Part shown: positions 33,026 to 40,746 of the stretch, one piece after another
Layout of the letters: the number at the start of each line of letters is the position of its first letter
Position numbering within the stretch: position 1 is the stretch's first letter
Origin: Temperatibacter sp965603205
Lineage (GTDB): Bacteria > Pseudomonadota > Alphaproteobacteria > Sphingomonadales > Kordiimonadaceae
Direction of reading: 5' to 3'
Length of the DNA stretch: 64,000 bases
Assembly: GCA_965603205.1 (NCBI GenBank)
Contig: CBFDCC010000013.1
Location: 1-64,000, forward strand
Notes under the pieces: model-generated
Seen by the model: the letters and a program-made list of their open reading frames with translations, nothing else
Databases searched by the model: none
What the model was told of the DNA's origin: nothing
Program-made: the position numbers and the translations under genes

Positions 33026-34324
33026 CTATTTATTGTCGTGTAGCCATTTCATGGCTAGACTACTTAAGGCTTTCACGCCTACAGGTAATGCTTTGTCATT
33101 GACATAAAAATAAGGTGAATGATTAGACGCAGGGTTGGTATCTCCGTCCTTAGCCACACCTAATATAAGAAACAGGCCTGGCACTTTTTTCTGGAAGTAT
33201 GAAAAATCTTCTGCGCCCATCCATGGCTTCATATCAACGGCTTTGCCACCAACTGAAATTTCATCAAGCAAAGGTCTCATATTTGCTGACAAATCGGGAT
33301 CATTATAGGTGACACCGTAACCATACTTAATTTCCACTTCAGCTGTCGCACCAAAGCTTTCAGCCACCATTTCCGCTGTACGTTTAACCCGTGCATGGAC
33401 GTCAGGTCTCATATCCATATCCAATGTTCGAATAGTGCCTGTCATCACGACTTCTTCAGGGATAATGTTACCACGATTACCGCCATTGATGGACCCAATA
33501 GTAACCACCGCTGGCGCGTTTGAAATATCAAGTTGTCTGCTGACAATAGACTGTAAACTATTGATAATTTGCGCTGATACGGTAATGGGATCAACACCTA
33601 ACCAAGGCGATGAACCATGAGCTTGTCTGCCCTTAACTTTTATATAAATACTATCTGACGCCGCTAATATACCTTCAGGCTTATAGGCGATGACACCAGC
33701 AGGCGCTGGCGATACATGTAAACCAAAAGCAGCCTTAGGCGCATCAGGGCCATCCATAACACCTTCTTTAATCATCAATTGAGCGCCGCCTTCTTCACCC
33801 TCAGGCGGGCCTTCCTCAGCTGGCTGGAAGAAAAACTTAACAGTGCCCGGAATTTCATCCTTCATGCCTGCTAATACTTCTGCAACTCCCATGAGGATTG
33901 AAATATGAGCATCATGACCACAAGCGTGCATCACACCCGTTTTCCTACCGCGCCAATCAACCGTTACTTTTGACGCAAAAGACAGTCCTGTTTTTTCAGT
34001 CACAGGCAAGGCGTCGATATCAGCGCGTAGCATAACAACCGATCCTTCTTTGCCACCGCGCAATGTGCCTACGACACCCGTATGTGCCACACCGGTTTGT
34101 ACTTCAATGCCTAGTGATTTTAGATGTTCTGCAATTTTTGCTGCTGTTTTAAATTCACGATTTCCAAGCTCTGGGTTGGCGTGAAAATGATGACGCCATT
34201 TAATCACTTTTGGATTAACCGCCTCAACGCCTGCTGCGACTGAAGCTTTCCAGTCATCACTTGCCGTCACTGGCGTGGTTAACATTGCACCTGTTAATAA
34301 TACTGCTTTTAGAATGGTATTCAC
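33026..34324 (-). CDS. Exported M20 family amidohydrolase/peptidase
   Basis: The 432-residue protein has a signal peptide (ILKAVLLTGAMLTTPVTAS). The M20D motifs include WRHHFHANPELGNREFKTA, VVMLRADIDALPV, GVMHACGHDAHISILMG, FFFQPAEEGPPEGEEGG and ARQAHGSSPW-like sequence, which carry the dinuclear metal ligands and the dimerisation domain. Relatives hydrolyse N-acyl amino acids. The start is a GTG with AGGGAGAG before it. It is probably transcribed alone. Confidence 0.9.
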   Translation of the reverse strand: MNTILKAVLLTGAMLTTPVTASDDWKASVAAGVEAVNPKVIKWRHHFHANPELGNREFKTAAKIAEHLKSLGIEVQTGVAHTGVVGTLRGGKEGSVVMLRADIDALPVTEKTGLSFASKVTVDWRGRKTGVMHACGHDAHISILMGVAEVLAGMKDEIPGTVKFFFQPAEEGPPEGEEGGAQLMIKEGVMDGPDAPKAAFGLHVSPAPAGVIAYKPEGILAASDSIYIKVKGRQAHGSSPWLGVDPITVSAQIINSLQSIVSRQLDISNAPAVVTIGSINGGNRGNIIPEEVVMTGTIRTLDMDMRPDVHARVKRTAEMVAESFGATAEVEIKYGYGVTYNDPDLSANMRPLLDEISVGGKAVDMKPWMGAEDFSYFQKKVPGLFLILGVAKDGDTNPASNHSPYFYVNDKALPVGVKALSSLAMKWLHDNK

Positions 34325-34403
34325 TATATCTCTCCCTCTTTTCTAAAATCATAAGATAGTGATCAGAAGTAAATGGCAAGTTCAAAGATATATCAGTCAG
34401 CTT

Positions 34404-35597
34404 TTATGTCTTTTTTATCGACCACGAAAATTCATTGTCCTTACTTGGATGGCGCGGCACAAGCAGTGACAGCAATAGCGACATAACAGACATTGCTGCC
34501 CCCGCCCAAAATACATAAGCTGGCGACTGGGACCACAAATACGTACCAAAAAGCACTGGGATAAATACCGCCGCAATATGATTGATTGAGAAACTAACAC
34601 TCGTCGTTGCTGCAATGTCTGCGGGGTCAGCGATTTTTTGCAAATATGTTTTTTGCGCTATGGCGAATGAGAAAAACAGATGATCAACCACATATAATAC
34701 AGCAGCTACATTAGCGTCTTCGACGACAGCGTAAGCTGAAAAGACCCCTATAAGCCCAATATATTCAGCTATCAATGCGTTACGTTCGCCGAACCGCGCA
34801 ATCAGCCCACCAAGCTTTGGCGCTGCCCATGTGGTAATCACATAGTTAGCCAGATAAAGCGCGGAAATAGTCGAGGCCGAATAGCCAAACTTTTGCACCA
34901 ACAAAAAGCCAGCGAAAACCACGAAAATCTGACGTCTAGCGCCCCCCACAAAAGTTAACGCATAAAATAGGCTATAACGTTTTTTAAAAATTAATTTCTT
35001 AGTTTGGGGTGTATGGCCGTCGATACGCGGGAAAAGCAACCAGATAGCCAACGCCATAACAACAGTGACGCCGCCACCTAATGCATAAAGCCATTTATAA
35101 GAAACACCCGCCAACTCTAACAACAACCATATGCCAGCATAAGCAATGATCGAGGCTATAGCTTTGGCTGATATCTGATAACCAAGTGATTTTGGGGCTT
35201 CCTCTTTACTGAGCCATTGCAGCGATAGCGACATCTGCACAGTCTCATAATAATGAAAACCGATACTCATGATTAAGGTGGTAATATATAGACCATATTC
35301 ACTAGGAAAAAACCCTGTAAGAACAACACCTAACCCCAGCAACAACAACGACAACAGTGCAAAAACCTGCTCTCGTAGCATCAATAAAATAAACACCGCT
35401 GTAAAAGCCAAAAAACCTGGAATTTCACGCACCGACTGAAGAATACCAATTTCTTTACCCGTAAAATTCGCGACCTCAAATGTGAAGTTATTAATCAGTG
35501 CCATCCAAATAGAAAAGCTAAAGGGCGCAGCACCTGCCATTAAAATCAAGCATACATTTGGTGTTAATAAATTACGTGCTGCAAGCTTTTGTCTCAT
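34404..35597 (-). CDS. MFS transporter
   Basis: The 397-residue integral membrane protein has about 12 hydrophobic segments (for example LLSLLLLGLGVVLTGFF and VVMALAIWLLFPR). A central loop separates the two halves (RIDGHTPQTKKLIFKK). Substrate is not readable. It sits 80 bases upstream of the M20 peptidase on the same strand, so it might handle the same substrates, but linkage is only positional. Confidence 0.82.
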   Translation of the reverse strand: MRQKLAARNLLTPNVCLILMAGAAPFSFSIWMALINNFTFEVANFTGKEIGILQSVREIPGFLAFTAVFILLMLREQVFALLSLLLLGLGVVLTGFFPSEYGLYITTLIMSIGFHYYETVQMSLSLQWLSKEEAPKSLGYQISAKAIASIIAYAGIWLLLELAGVSYKWLYALGGGVTVVMALAIWLLFPRIDGHTPQTKKLIFKKRYSLFYALTFVGGARRQIFVVFAGFLLVQKFGYSASTISALYLANYVITTWAAPKLGGLIARFGERNALIAEYIGLIGVFSAYAVVEDANVAAVLYVVDHLFFSFAIAQKTYLQKIADPADIAATTSVSFSINHIAAVFIPVLFGTYLWSQSPAYVFWAGAAMSVMSLLLSLLVPRHPSKDNEFSWSIKKT

Positions 35598-35737
35598 GGA
35601 TACTCCAACCTATGATGTTTGACGCACTTATGAAGGTTGGCTAACTACTTAGCAATAGATTTATTACTCTTGCTCTTGTTACCATCGTCTGATTATATCT
35701 CGGCAAATGTATATTCATTCAAACTAAAGGATATCCC

Positions 35738-37111
35738 ATGAGAAAATCAATCATAGCAGCTTTGATAGCAACTAGCCTATCTTTGCCCGCAATAGCTAAT
35801 GACGTACCGCCAACCGAGCAACCAATCCTGCACAATATTCAAGCCGCCGTATCTGCAGATCGCATTGAAAAGGATATTCGCAAGCTTGTTAGCTTTGGTA
35901 CTCGCCACACAATGTCTGATACAAAATCAGATACCCGCGGCATTGGTGCTGCACGACGCTGGATCAAGGCAGAGTTTGAACGCATCTCCGCTGACTGTGG
36001 GGGGTGCCTTGAGGTATTAGAAATCTCAGAGATGCTTGAGGCAGGCAGCGAGCGTATTTCTAAACAAACAAATATTGTTAATATCATTGCAGTGCAGCGC
36101 GGCACTAGCGATCCTGACCGTATGGTACTTATGTCTGGTGATATTGATAGTCGTATCTCTGACCCAATGGATTATACCAATGATAGCCCGGGTGCCAATG
36201 ATAATGCATCTGGCATGGCGGGTACTATTGAGGCTGCCCGCGTATTATCACAACATAAATTTGCTGGCTCAATCGTTTACGCTGGTCTGTCTGGCGAAGA
36301 GCAAGGCCTATATGGTGGACGCCGTGTCGCACAATATGCAAAAGCCAATGGCTGGCGTATTAAGGCCGTACTCAATAATGATATGATTGGTAATATTGAG
36401 GGCATTAACGGCATCATCAACAATACAACAGCTCGCGTCTTTTCTCAGGCGACACCCGCAGATGAGAGTAAAAAAGATGCACGTTATCGCCGTTTCCGTG
36501 GCGGCGAAGTCGATAGCGCTTCACGTAACATCGCGCGTTACGTTGATCGTATGGCAGATCATTACATCCCTAATCTTGATGTAATGATGGTATACCGCCT
36601 TGATCGTTTTGCCAGAGGAGGCCACCACCGCCCGTTTAATCTGGCAGGCATTCCAGGTGTTCGCATCATGGAAACCAATGAGCAATATGAGCGCCAACAC
36701 CAAGACATCCGCACGGAAAATGGCACCGAATACGGTGATGTAATCGAAGGCGTAAACTTCGATTATGCCCGCAAACTAACCAGCCTTAACGCAGTGACCC
36801 TTGCTGGCATGGCGGGTGCCCCAGCTTTTCCAACTGAGGTTAAGATCAAAGGTGCGGTTCGCCCTGATACAACATTATCATGGACGCGCCCAACAGGTAA
36901 GGCGGCTGAAAACCTTGCTGGCTACCGTATCTATTGGCGCCTAACAACATCTGCCCAGTGGGAAAAATCTATCTATGTAGGCAATGTTGATACCCACACT
37001 TTAAAAAATACCGTGATTGATAACTTCTTCTTTGGCGTAGCCAGTGTTGCAAAAGACGGTGCTGAAAGCCCCGTAGTTTTCCCCGGTCCGAATGGGTCAT
37101 TTGGTAAGTAA
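35738..37111 (+). CDS. Exported M28 family metallopeptidase with C-terminal FN3-like domain
   Basis: The 457-residue protein starts after AAGGATATCCC and has a signal peptide (SIIAALIATSLSLPAIA). M28 zinc motifs include LMSGDIDSRISDP, where usual families have a His-x-Asp (here GDIDS, possibly altered), NDSPGANDNASGMAGTIEAA and GLSGEEQGLYGGR. The C-terminal 90 residues (EVKIKGAVRPDTTLSWTRP, LAGYRIYWR) are a fibronectin-III-like domain. It is probably an aminopeptidase of the periplasm or outside. One metal ligand deserves checking. Confidence 0.85.
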   Translation: MRKSIIAALIATSLSLPAIANDVPPTEQPILHNIQAAVSADRIEKDIRKLVSFGTRHTMSDTKSDTRGIGAARRWIKAEFERISADCGGCLEVLEISEMLEAGSERISKQTNIVNIIAVQRGTSDPDRMVLMSGDIDSRISDPMDYTNDSPGANDNASGMAGTIEAARVLSQHKFAGSIVYAGLSGEEQGLYGGRRVAQYAKANGWRIKAVLNNDMIGNIEGINGIINNTTARVFSQATPADESKKDARYRRFRGGEVDSASRNIARYVDRMADHYIPNLDVMMVYRLDRFARGGHHRPFNLAGIPGVRIMETNEQYERQHQDIRTENGTEYGDVIEGVNFDYARKLTSLNAVTLAGMAGAPAFPTEVKIKGAVRPDTTLSWTRPTGKAAENLAGYRIYWRLTTSAQWEKSIYVGNVDTHTLKNTVIDNFFFGVASVAKDGAESPVVFPGPNGSFGK

Positions 37112-37138
37112 GCCACTAAATACTAACAGAAAAGTAAT

Positions 37139-37187
37139 GCTTAAGCCTCCAACCACGCATATGCGCAGTTGGGGGCTTAACTTTTTC
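37139..37187 (+). terminator. Terminator after the M28 peptidase
   Basis: TTAAGCCTCCAAC and GTTGGGGGCTTAA pair with one mismatch, with an inner GCATATGC step, and CTTTTTCTT follows on the plus strand. It ends the M28 transcript. Confidence 0.8.
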
Positions 37188-37289
37188 TTAAGCATATATG
37201 GTATTTAAAAATCAAGTTGGCCCAGATTTTGCTCATATAGCGATACTAGACAGATTTTATCTTTAATTGGTACGGAGGATAAAAATTTG

Positions 37290-37361
37290 GTGATCAAAAA
37301 TATGATCACCTACTTGTTTAGGTGTATTTGTGAGGAGCAAGAAAGGCAAACAGTAAAATGA
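37290..37361 (+). CDS. Possible 23-residue leader ORF ahead of the pseudo-receiver gene
   Basis: GGAGG at 37274-37278 precedes a GTG at 37290 (or TTG 37287). The frame reads MIKNMITYLFRCICEEQERQ and stops in TGA that overlaps the ATG of the next gene (ATGA). The first codons lie in a perfect 8-bp inverted repeat, GGTGATCA/TGATCACC, at 37289-37310, which could hide or expose the start. It may be a coupled leader peptide; the length is short enough for chance. Confidence 0.3.
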   Translation: MIKNMITYLFRCICEEQERQTVK

Positions 37362-37846
37362 CTGAATTAAAATTACCGCCCATTAACGCATTAATTTGTA
37401 TGCATAATAATCAAGTTGCTAACCCTATTCAGCAGTATTTAGCTAAATCGGGCGCAAGAAAAGTATCTATAGCCGATAGTCAAACACAAGTCAGATATGC
37501 ACTAAAGCATAATCATTATGACTTTTATATGATTGAACAAAACCTGCCCGGTATTAAAGGCATAGAGTTATACGAATATTTAAAAATTACTGACCAAGTT
37601 GATGATGATACAGTGGCCATGCTATGCATGACAGATCCATCAGCCAGTGATATCAAAAAAGCAAAAGAGCTTGGTGTTAAAAGTATTATTGCTCCACCCT
37701 TTACTATTAAGAAAATCCAAGAGCAGATGCTACGTATGTATGGTCAAAAACATACGCATTTCCCATCTAAGCCACCGCTTAGCCCCTATAAAGAACAGAT
37801 AGCCGCTGCTATGCGCGCAGAACGAATTAGTCGCCCTATTAACTAG
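37358..37846 (+). CDS. Degenerate receiver-domain (CheY-like) protein
   Basis: The 162-residue protein is a stand-alone receiver fold (about 8-130) with a basic tail. The phospho-acceptor Asp position reads Glu (FYMIEQNLPGIKGIELYE), the acidic pair is lost (LICMHNNQ), and the KP motif reads APPF. It cannot be phosphorylated in the usual way; Glu may mimic the phosphorylated state. Many alphaproteobacterial single-domain receivers act by protein contact. No kinase is nearby. Confidence 0.8.
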   Translation: MTELKLPPINALICMHNNQVANPIQQYLAKSGARKVSIADSQTQVRYALKHNHYDFYMIEQNLPGIKGIELYEYLKITDQVDDDTVAMLCMTDPSASDIKKAKELGVKSIIAPPFTIKKIQEQMLRMYGQKHTHFPSKPPLSPYKEQIAAAMRAERISRPIN

Positions 37847-37920
37847 ATTAACTAACCTTGGGGGTTCCTCATAAATAATTGGAACGTGCTCTATAAGGCG
37901 CGTTCCAACTGTATTTTGGC

Positions 37921-38478
37921 CTATATATCTAGCGGGGATGTAGTGGTTTCACCATTACTTAACAGCAGGCCCTCACCAGATGAAACGATGAATTTATCAG
38001 CTTGCCTCGTCGGGCCATCACGCAGGGCAATCATTCTATCCAGCCACGCAGCAACACCCGCGACACCATGCACAGCAGGCTTATCCATCACCCAAGCAGC
38101 AGAGTGAATATCTGCTAGTGCCACATTTGGACCTTGCAAAAAATCGCGGCCGTCATCCATTTGGCGCATCACAAGACCCACTTGCGCCTTTAGCGTAGTC
38201 TCATCATTTTGCTCAAACATACGGTCTCGCCAGTGAGATAGCGCGATCGGCATACCCTTATTTCCATTTGGGAAAAAACTTGGGGTCGGTATATTTTCCT
38301 CTAATACCAGCAGACAAGCGGCTTCACCAAGGATAACTGTTTGATCCTGAACTAAAACGCAGGCTGCATCATGCTGATCACACAACCCGTCAGTTTGAAC
38401 AAAGACAATACCCTTGACACCCAGCGCAATAGACATCGCATTACCTATCGCACTATTTTTAAAATCTAATTTCAACAC
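37921..38478 (-). CDS. Shortened glutathione-S-transferase-like protein
   Basis: The 185-residue protein starts at GTG 38478. QTVILGEAACLLVLEENIP resembles the end of a GST N-domain, and NVALADIHSAAWVMDKPAV and AAWLDRMIALRDGP resemble GST_C helices. The first strand and catalytic residues of the N-domain are weak or missing, so it may be non-catalytic. It lies 79 bases after fba on the same strand, with a terminator between. Confidence 0.5.
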   Translation of the reverse strand: MLKLDFKNSAIGNAMSIALGVKGIVFVQTDGLCDQHDAACVLVQDQTVILGEAACLLVLEENIPTPSFFPNGNKGMPIALSHWRDRMFEQNDETTLKAQVGLVMRQMDDGRDFLQGPNVALADIHSAAWVMDKPAVHGVAGVAAWLDRMIALRDGPTRQADKFIVSSGEGLLLSNGETTTSPLDI

Positions 38479-38496
38479 GCTCGCTACCCCTTCATT

Positions 38497-38534
38497 AAAA
38501 AAGCCCCATCAGCATAACTGAAAGGGCTTTTATT
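38497..38534 (-). terminator. Terminator after fba
   Basis: AAAAGCCC pairs with GGGCTTTT, with an inner TCAG/CTGA step, and GGGGCTTTTTTAAT follows on the minus strand. It separates fba from the GST-like gene. Confidence 0.75.
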
Positions 38535-38556
38535 TGTCTCGTTATAAATCCACCAC

Positions 38557-39615
38557 TTATTCAGCGATTGACTTACCTTTTGAACCTAGGTCTTCAAAGG
38601 CCTCAGTCAAGCGAGCAATCATGCCCTCTTCGCCTTTGCGCAACCATGCACGTGGGTCATATTTTTTCTTAAAAGGCTCGCCCGTCTCAGGGTGTACCTG
38701 CCACTTAAAGGCTTCTTGGTTCGCCAGTACAAACTCACCAACTGGCTGAGAGAAAGTGAACTGTGTGTCTGTGTCGATATTCATCTTGAATACGCCGTAT
38801 GATACAGCCTCAGTGATTTTAGCTTTTTCTGAACCAGAACCACCGTGGAATACAAAATTAAGCTCATTTGCGGCAGTACCGCGCTCGGCCGTTAGCATTT
38901 CCTGTGACGCCTTTAGAATTTCAGGGCGTAGCTTAACATTTCCGGGCTTATAAACACCGTGTACGTTACCAAATGAGGCAGCAACCGTGAAATGACCCAG
39001 CGGGTTCAGCAGGTCGTAGGCTTTCAACACATCTTCGGGCTGTGTATATAGGCTTGGGTTATCAAAGCTATCAACTTCGCCACCAACACCATCTTCTTCG
39101 CCGCCTGTGCAACCCAGTTCAATCTCTAGGCTCATGCCCAGCGGTGCCATCTTCTTTAAGAATTCAGCACTCGTTGCTAGGTTATCGTCGATATCTTCTT
39201 CTGATAAATCAAGCATATGCGATGTAAAGAGTGGCTTGCCTGTTAGCTCTTTATATTTACGGCCTTCTTCGATCATCGCGTCAACCCAAGGGACGAGTGG
39301 ACGGTTCGCGTGATCAGTGTGAAGAATAACACAGATACCATAATGCTCGGCTAGCAAATGTACGTGCTGGGCTGCGGCAACCGCGCCTAATACTTTTGCT
39401 TTAAAACCGTCTTCTATGCCTTTACCAGCATAGAATTGAGCGCCGCCGTTAGATAATTGGACGATCACATCTGACTTATTTTTGGCTGCTGCTTCCATCA
39501 CGGCATTGATTGAGTTTGTACCCACAATGTTAACGGCAGGGAGCGCAAAGCCGTTATCTTTACAATTTTGAACAAGTTTAGCGTAATCTTCGCCGAATAC
39601 GACACCAGGTTTCAT
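38557..39615 (-). CDS. fba: Class II fructose-bisphosphate aldolase
   Basis: The 352-residue zinc enzyme splits fructose-1,6-bisphosphate in glycolysis and gluconeogenesis. Zinc ligands and active-site pieces are VILHTDHANRPLVPW, LEIELGCTGGEEDGVGG, FGNVHGVY and FVFHGGSGSEKAKI. The length matches class IIA enzymes (E. coli FbaA type). GGAAGA precedes the ATG. A three-tier stem-loop lies in its upstream region. Confidence 0.94.
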   Translation of the reverse strand: MKPGVVFGEDYAKLVQNCKDNGFALPAVNIVGTNSINAVMEAAAKNKSDVIVQLSNGGAQFYAGKGIEDGFKAKVLGAVAAAQHVHLLAEHYGICVILHTDHANRPLVPWVDAMIEEGRKYKELTGKPLFTSHMLDLSEEDIDDNLATSAEFLKKMAPLGMSLEIELGCTGGEEDGVGGEVDSFDNPSLYTQPEDVLKAYDLLNPLGHFTVAASFGNVHGVYKPGNVKLRPEILKASQEMLTAERGTAANELNFVFHGGSGSEKAKITEAVSYGVFKMNIDTDTQFTFSQPVGEFVLANQEAFKWQVHPETGEPFKKKYDPRAWLRKGEEGMIARLTEAFEDLGSKGKSIAE

Positions 39616-39649
39616 CTGTGTTATCTTCCAGTTTTGGGGTCGGCGTTAA

Positions 39650-39707
39650 TTTGCATGCCTATAGTCTGAGGACCATCACAAAGTTTGTGAAACAGACAGC
39701 ATGCAAA
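39650..39707 (-). promoter_or_regulatory. Structured element upstream of fba
   Basis: Three nested perfect arms lie 35 to 92 bases before the fba start: TTTGCATGC/GCATGCAAA (39650-39658 with 39699-39707), GTCTG/CAGAC (39664-39668 with 39693-39697) and CACAAA/TTTGTG (39677-39682 with 39684-39689). This would fold into a long stem in the fba leader, or mark a DNA-binding site. I know no riboswitch class with this shape. The rest of the roughly 300-base gap to 39915 shows no gene. Confidence 0.5.
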
Positions 39708-39915
39708 CAGGCAAGACCCGCGTTGACAAGGTTTAAGCATAAATAGCCGTATGGGGGCAAATACACAAGTGGAAATTGCTATTTAATGCACGAAACGCAT
39801 CATGATGACTAAACCAATGTTACCCCCATTATCACAGACTTGTTATTGGCCTAACCCCCACTGCTACGCCATGTTACATATGAAATTAAGCAAATAAGTA
39901 AAAAAGGAAACAGCG

Positions 39916-40644
39916 ATGAATATTCAAAAAACCATATTAACAGGCCTAAAAACAACCATTCTGGCATCCACGATGCTAATGGCGATACCCGCAACAGCTG
40001 ATAGCCATACTAACCCCGCTATTGAGGCCGCCATCATGAGCGCCAGCCGTAGCGACACAGACAAGGCCCGCGATGCCAGCCGTCATCCAGAAAAAGTTCT
40101 ATCTTATATTGGCGTAAAATCAGGCGATACGGTCATCGACCTATTCTCTGGAAAGGGCTATTACGCTGATTTATTCTCATCCATAGTTGGTAATCACGGC
40201 AAGGTCTACACCGTGCGTTCACGCGCAGAGGCCGACCATATTGCATCAATGACAAATATGACAGCATCGGGCGAGACATTAATGACGGATATTGAGGCTA
40301 AAGCCGATGTGGTTTTCACAGCGCTCAATTATCATGACCTAGTGAATTCAGATACGCTGGATAGATCAGCTTGGTTAAAAGCAGTAGCCGACCATATGAA
40401 ACCGGGTGGCAGCTTTGTTATCATCGATCATAACGCGGCAGCGGGCAGTGGTGCAACGGCTACCAAAACGCTTCATAGAATTGAAATGCAATTTGTTATT
40501 GATGAACTGCTGGGCCATGGCTTTACCCTAGATAGCCAAAGCGAGCTACTGCGCTCCACTACTGATGATCACACAAAGAAAGTATTCGACGCCTCAATCC
40601 GCGGCAAGACCGATCGCTTTTTACTGAGCTTTAAAAAGAAGTAA
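39916..40644 (+). CDS. Exported class I SAM-dependent methyltransferase-like protein
   Basis: The 242-residue protein has a signal peptide (ILTGLKTTILASTMLMAIPATADS). A Rossmann methyltransferase core follows, with motif I DTVIDLFSGKGYYADLFS and later VVFTALNYHDL and MKPGGSFVIIDHNA. AAAGGA precedes the ATG. The export signal on a SAM enzyme is odd, because SAM is cytoplasmic; similar predicted periplasmic proteins are known in Proteobacteria, without a proven reaction. Confidence 0.8.
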   Translation: MNIQKTILTGLKTTILASTMLMAIPATADSHTNPAIEAAIMSASRSDTDKARDASRHPEKVLSYIGVKSGDTVIDLFSGKGYYADLFSSIVGNHGKVYTVRSRAEADHIASMTNMTASGETLMTDIEAKADVVFTALNYHDLVNSDTLDRSAWLKAVADHMKPGGSFVIIDHNAAAGSGATATKTLHRIEMQFVIDELLGHGFTLDSQSELLRSTTDDHTKKVFDASIRGKTDRFLLSFKKK

Positions 40645-40707
40645 TATTTAACCTTAAAAACCGTTCGTACTGTGCTTGTCAAAGCATGAGCAGTATATAG
40701 TTACAAA

Positions 40708-40738
40708 TAAGGCCAGTGTTATTATGCACTGGCCTTTA
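40708..40738. terminator. Bidirectional terminator between the exported methyltransferase and metH
   Basis: AAGGCCAGTG pairs with CACTGGCCTT over a short loop. It lies between two convergent genes. T-rich sequence follows on the plus strand. Confidence 0.7.
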
Positions 40739-40746
40739 TCGTATTT

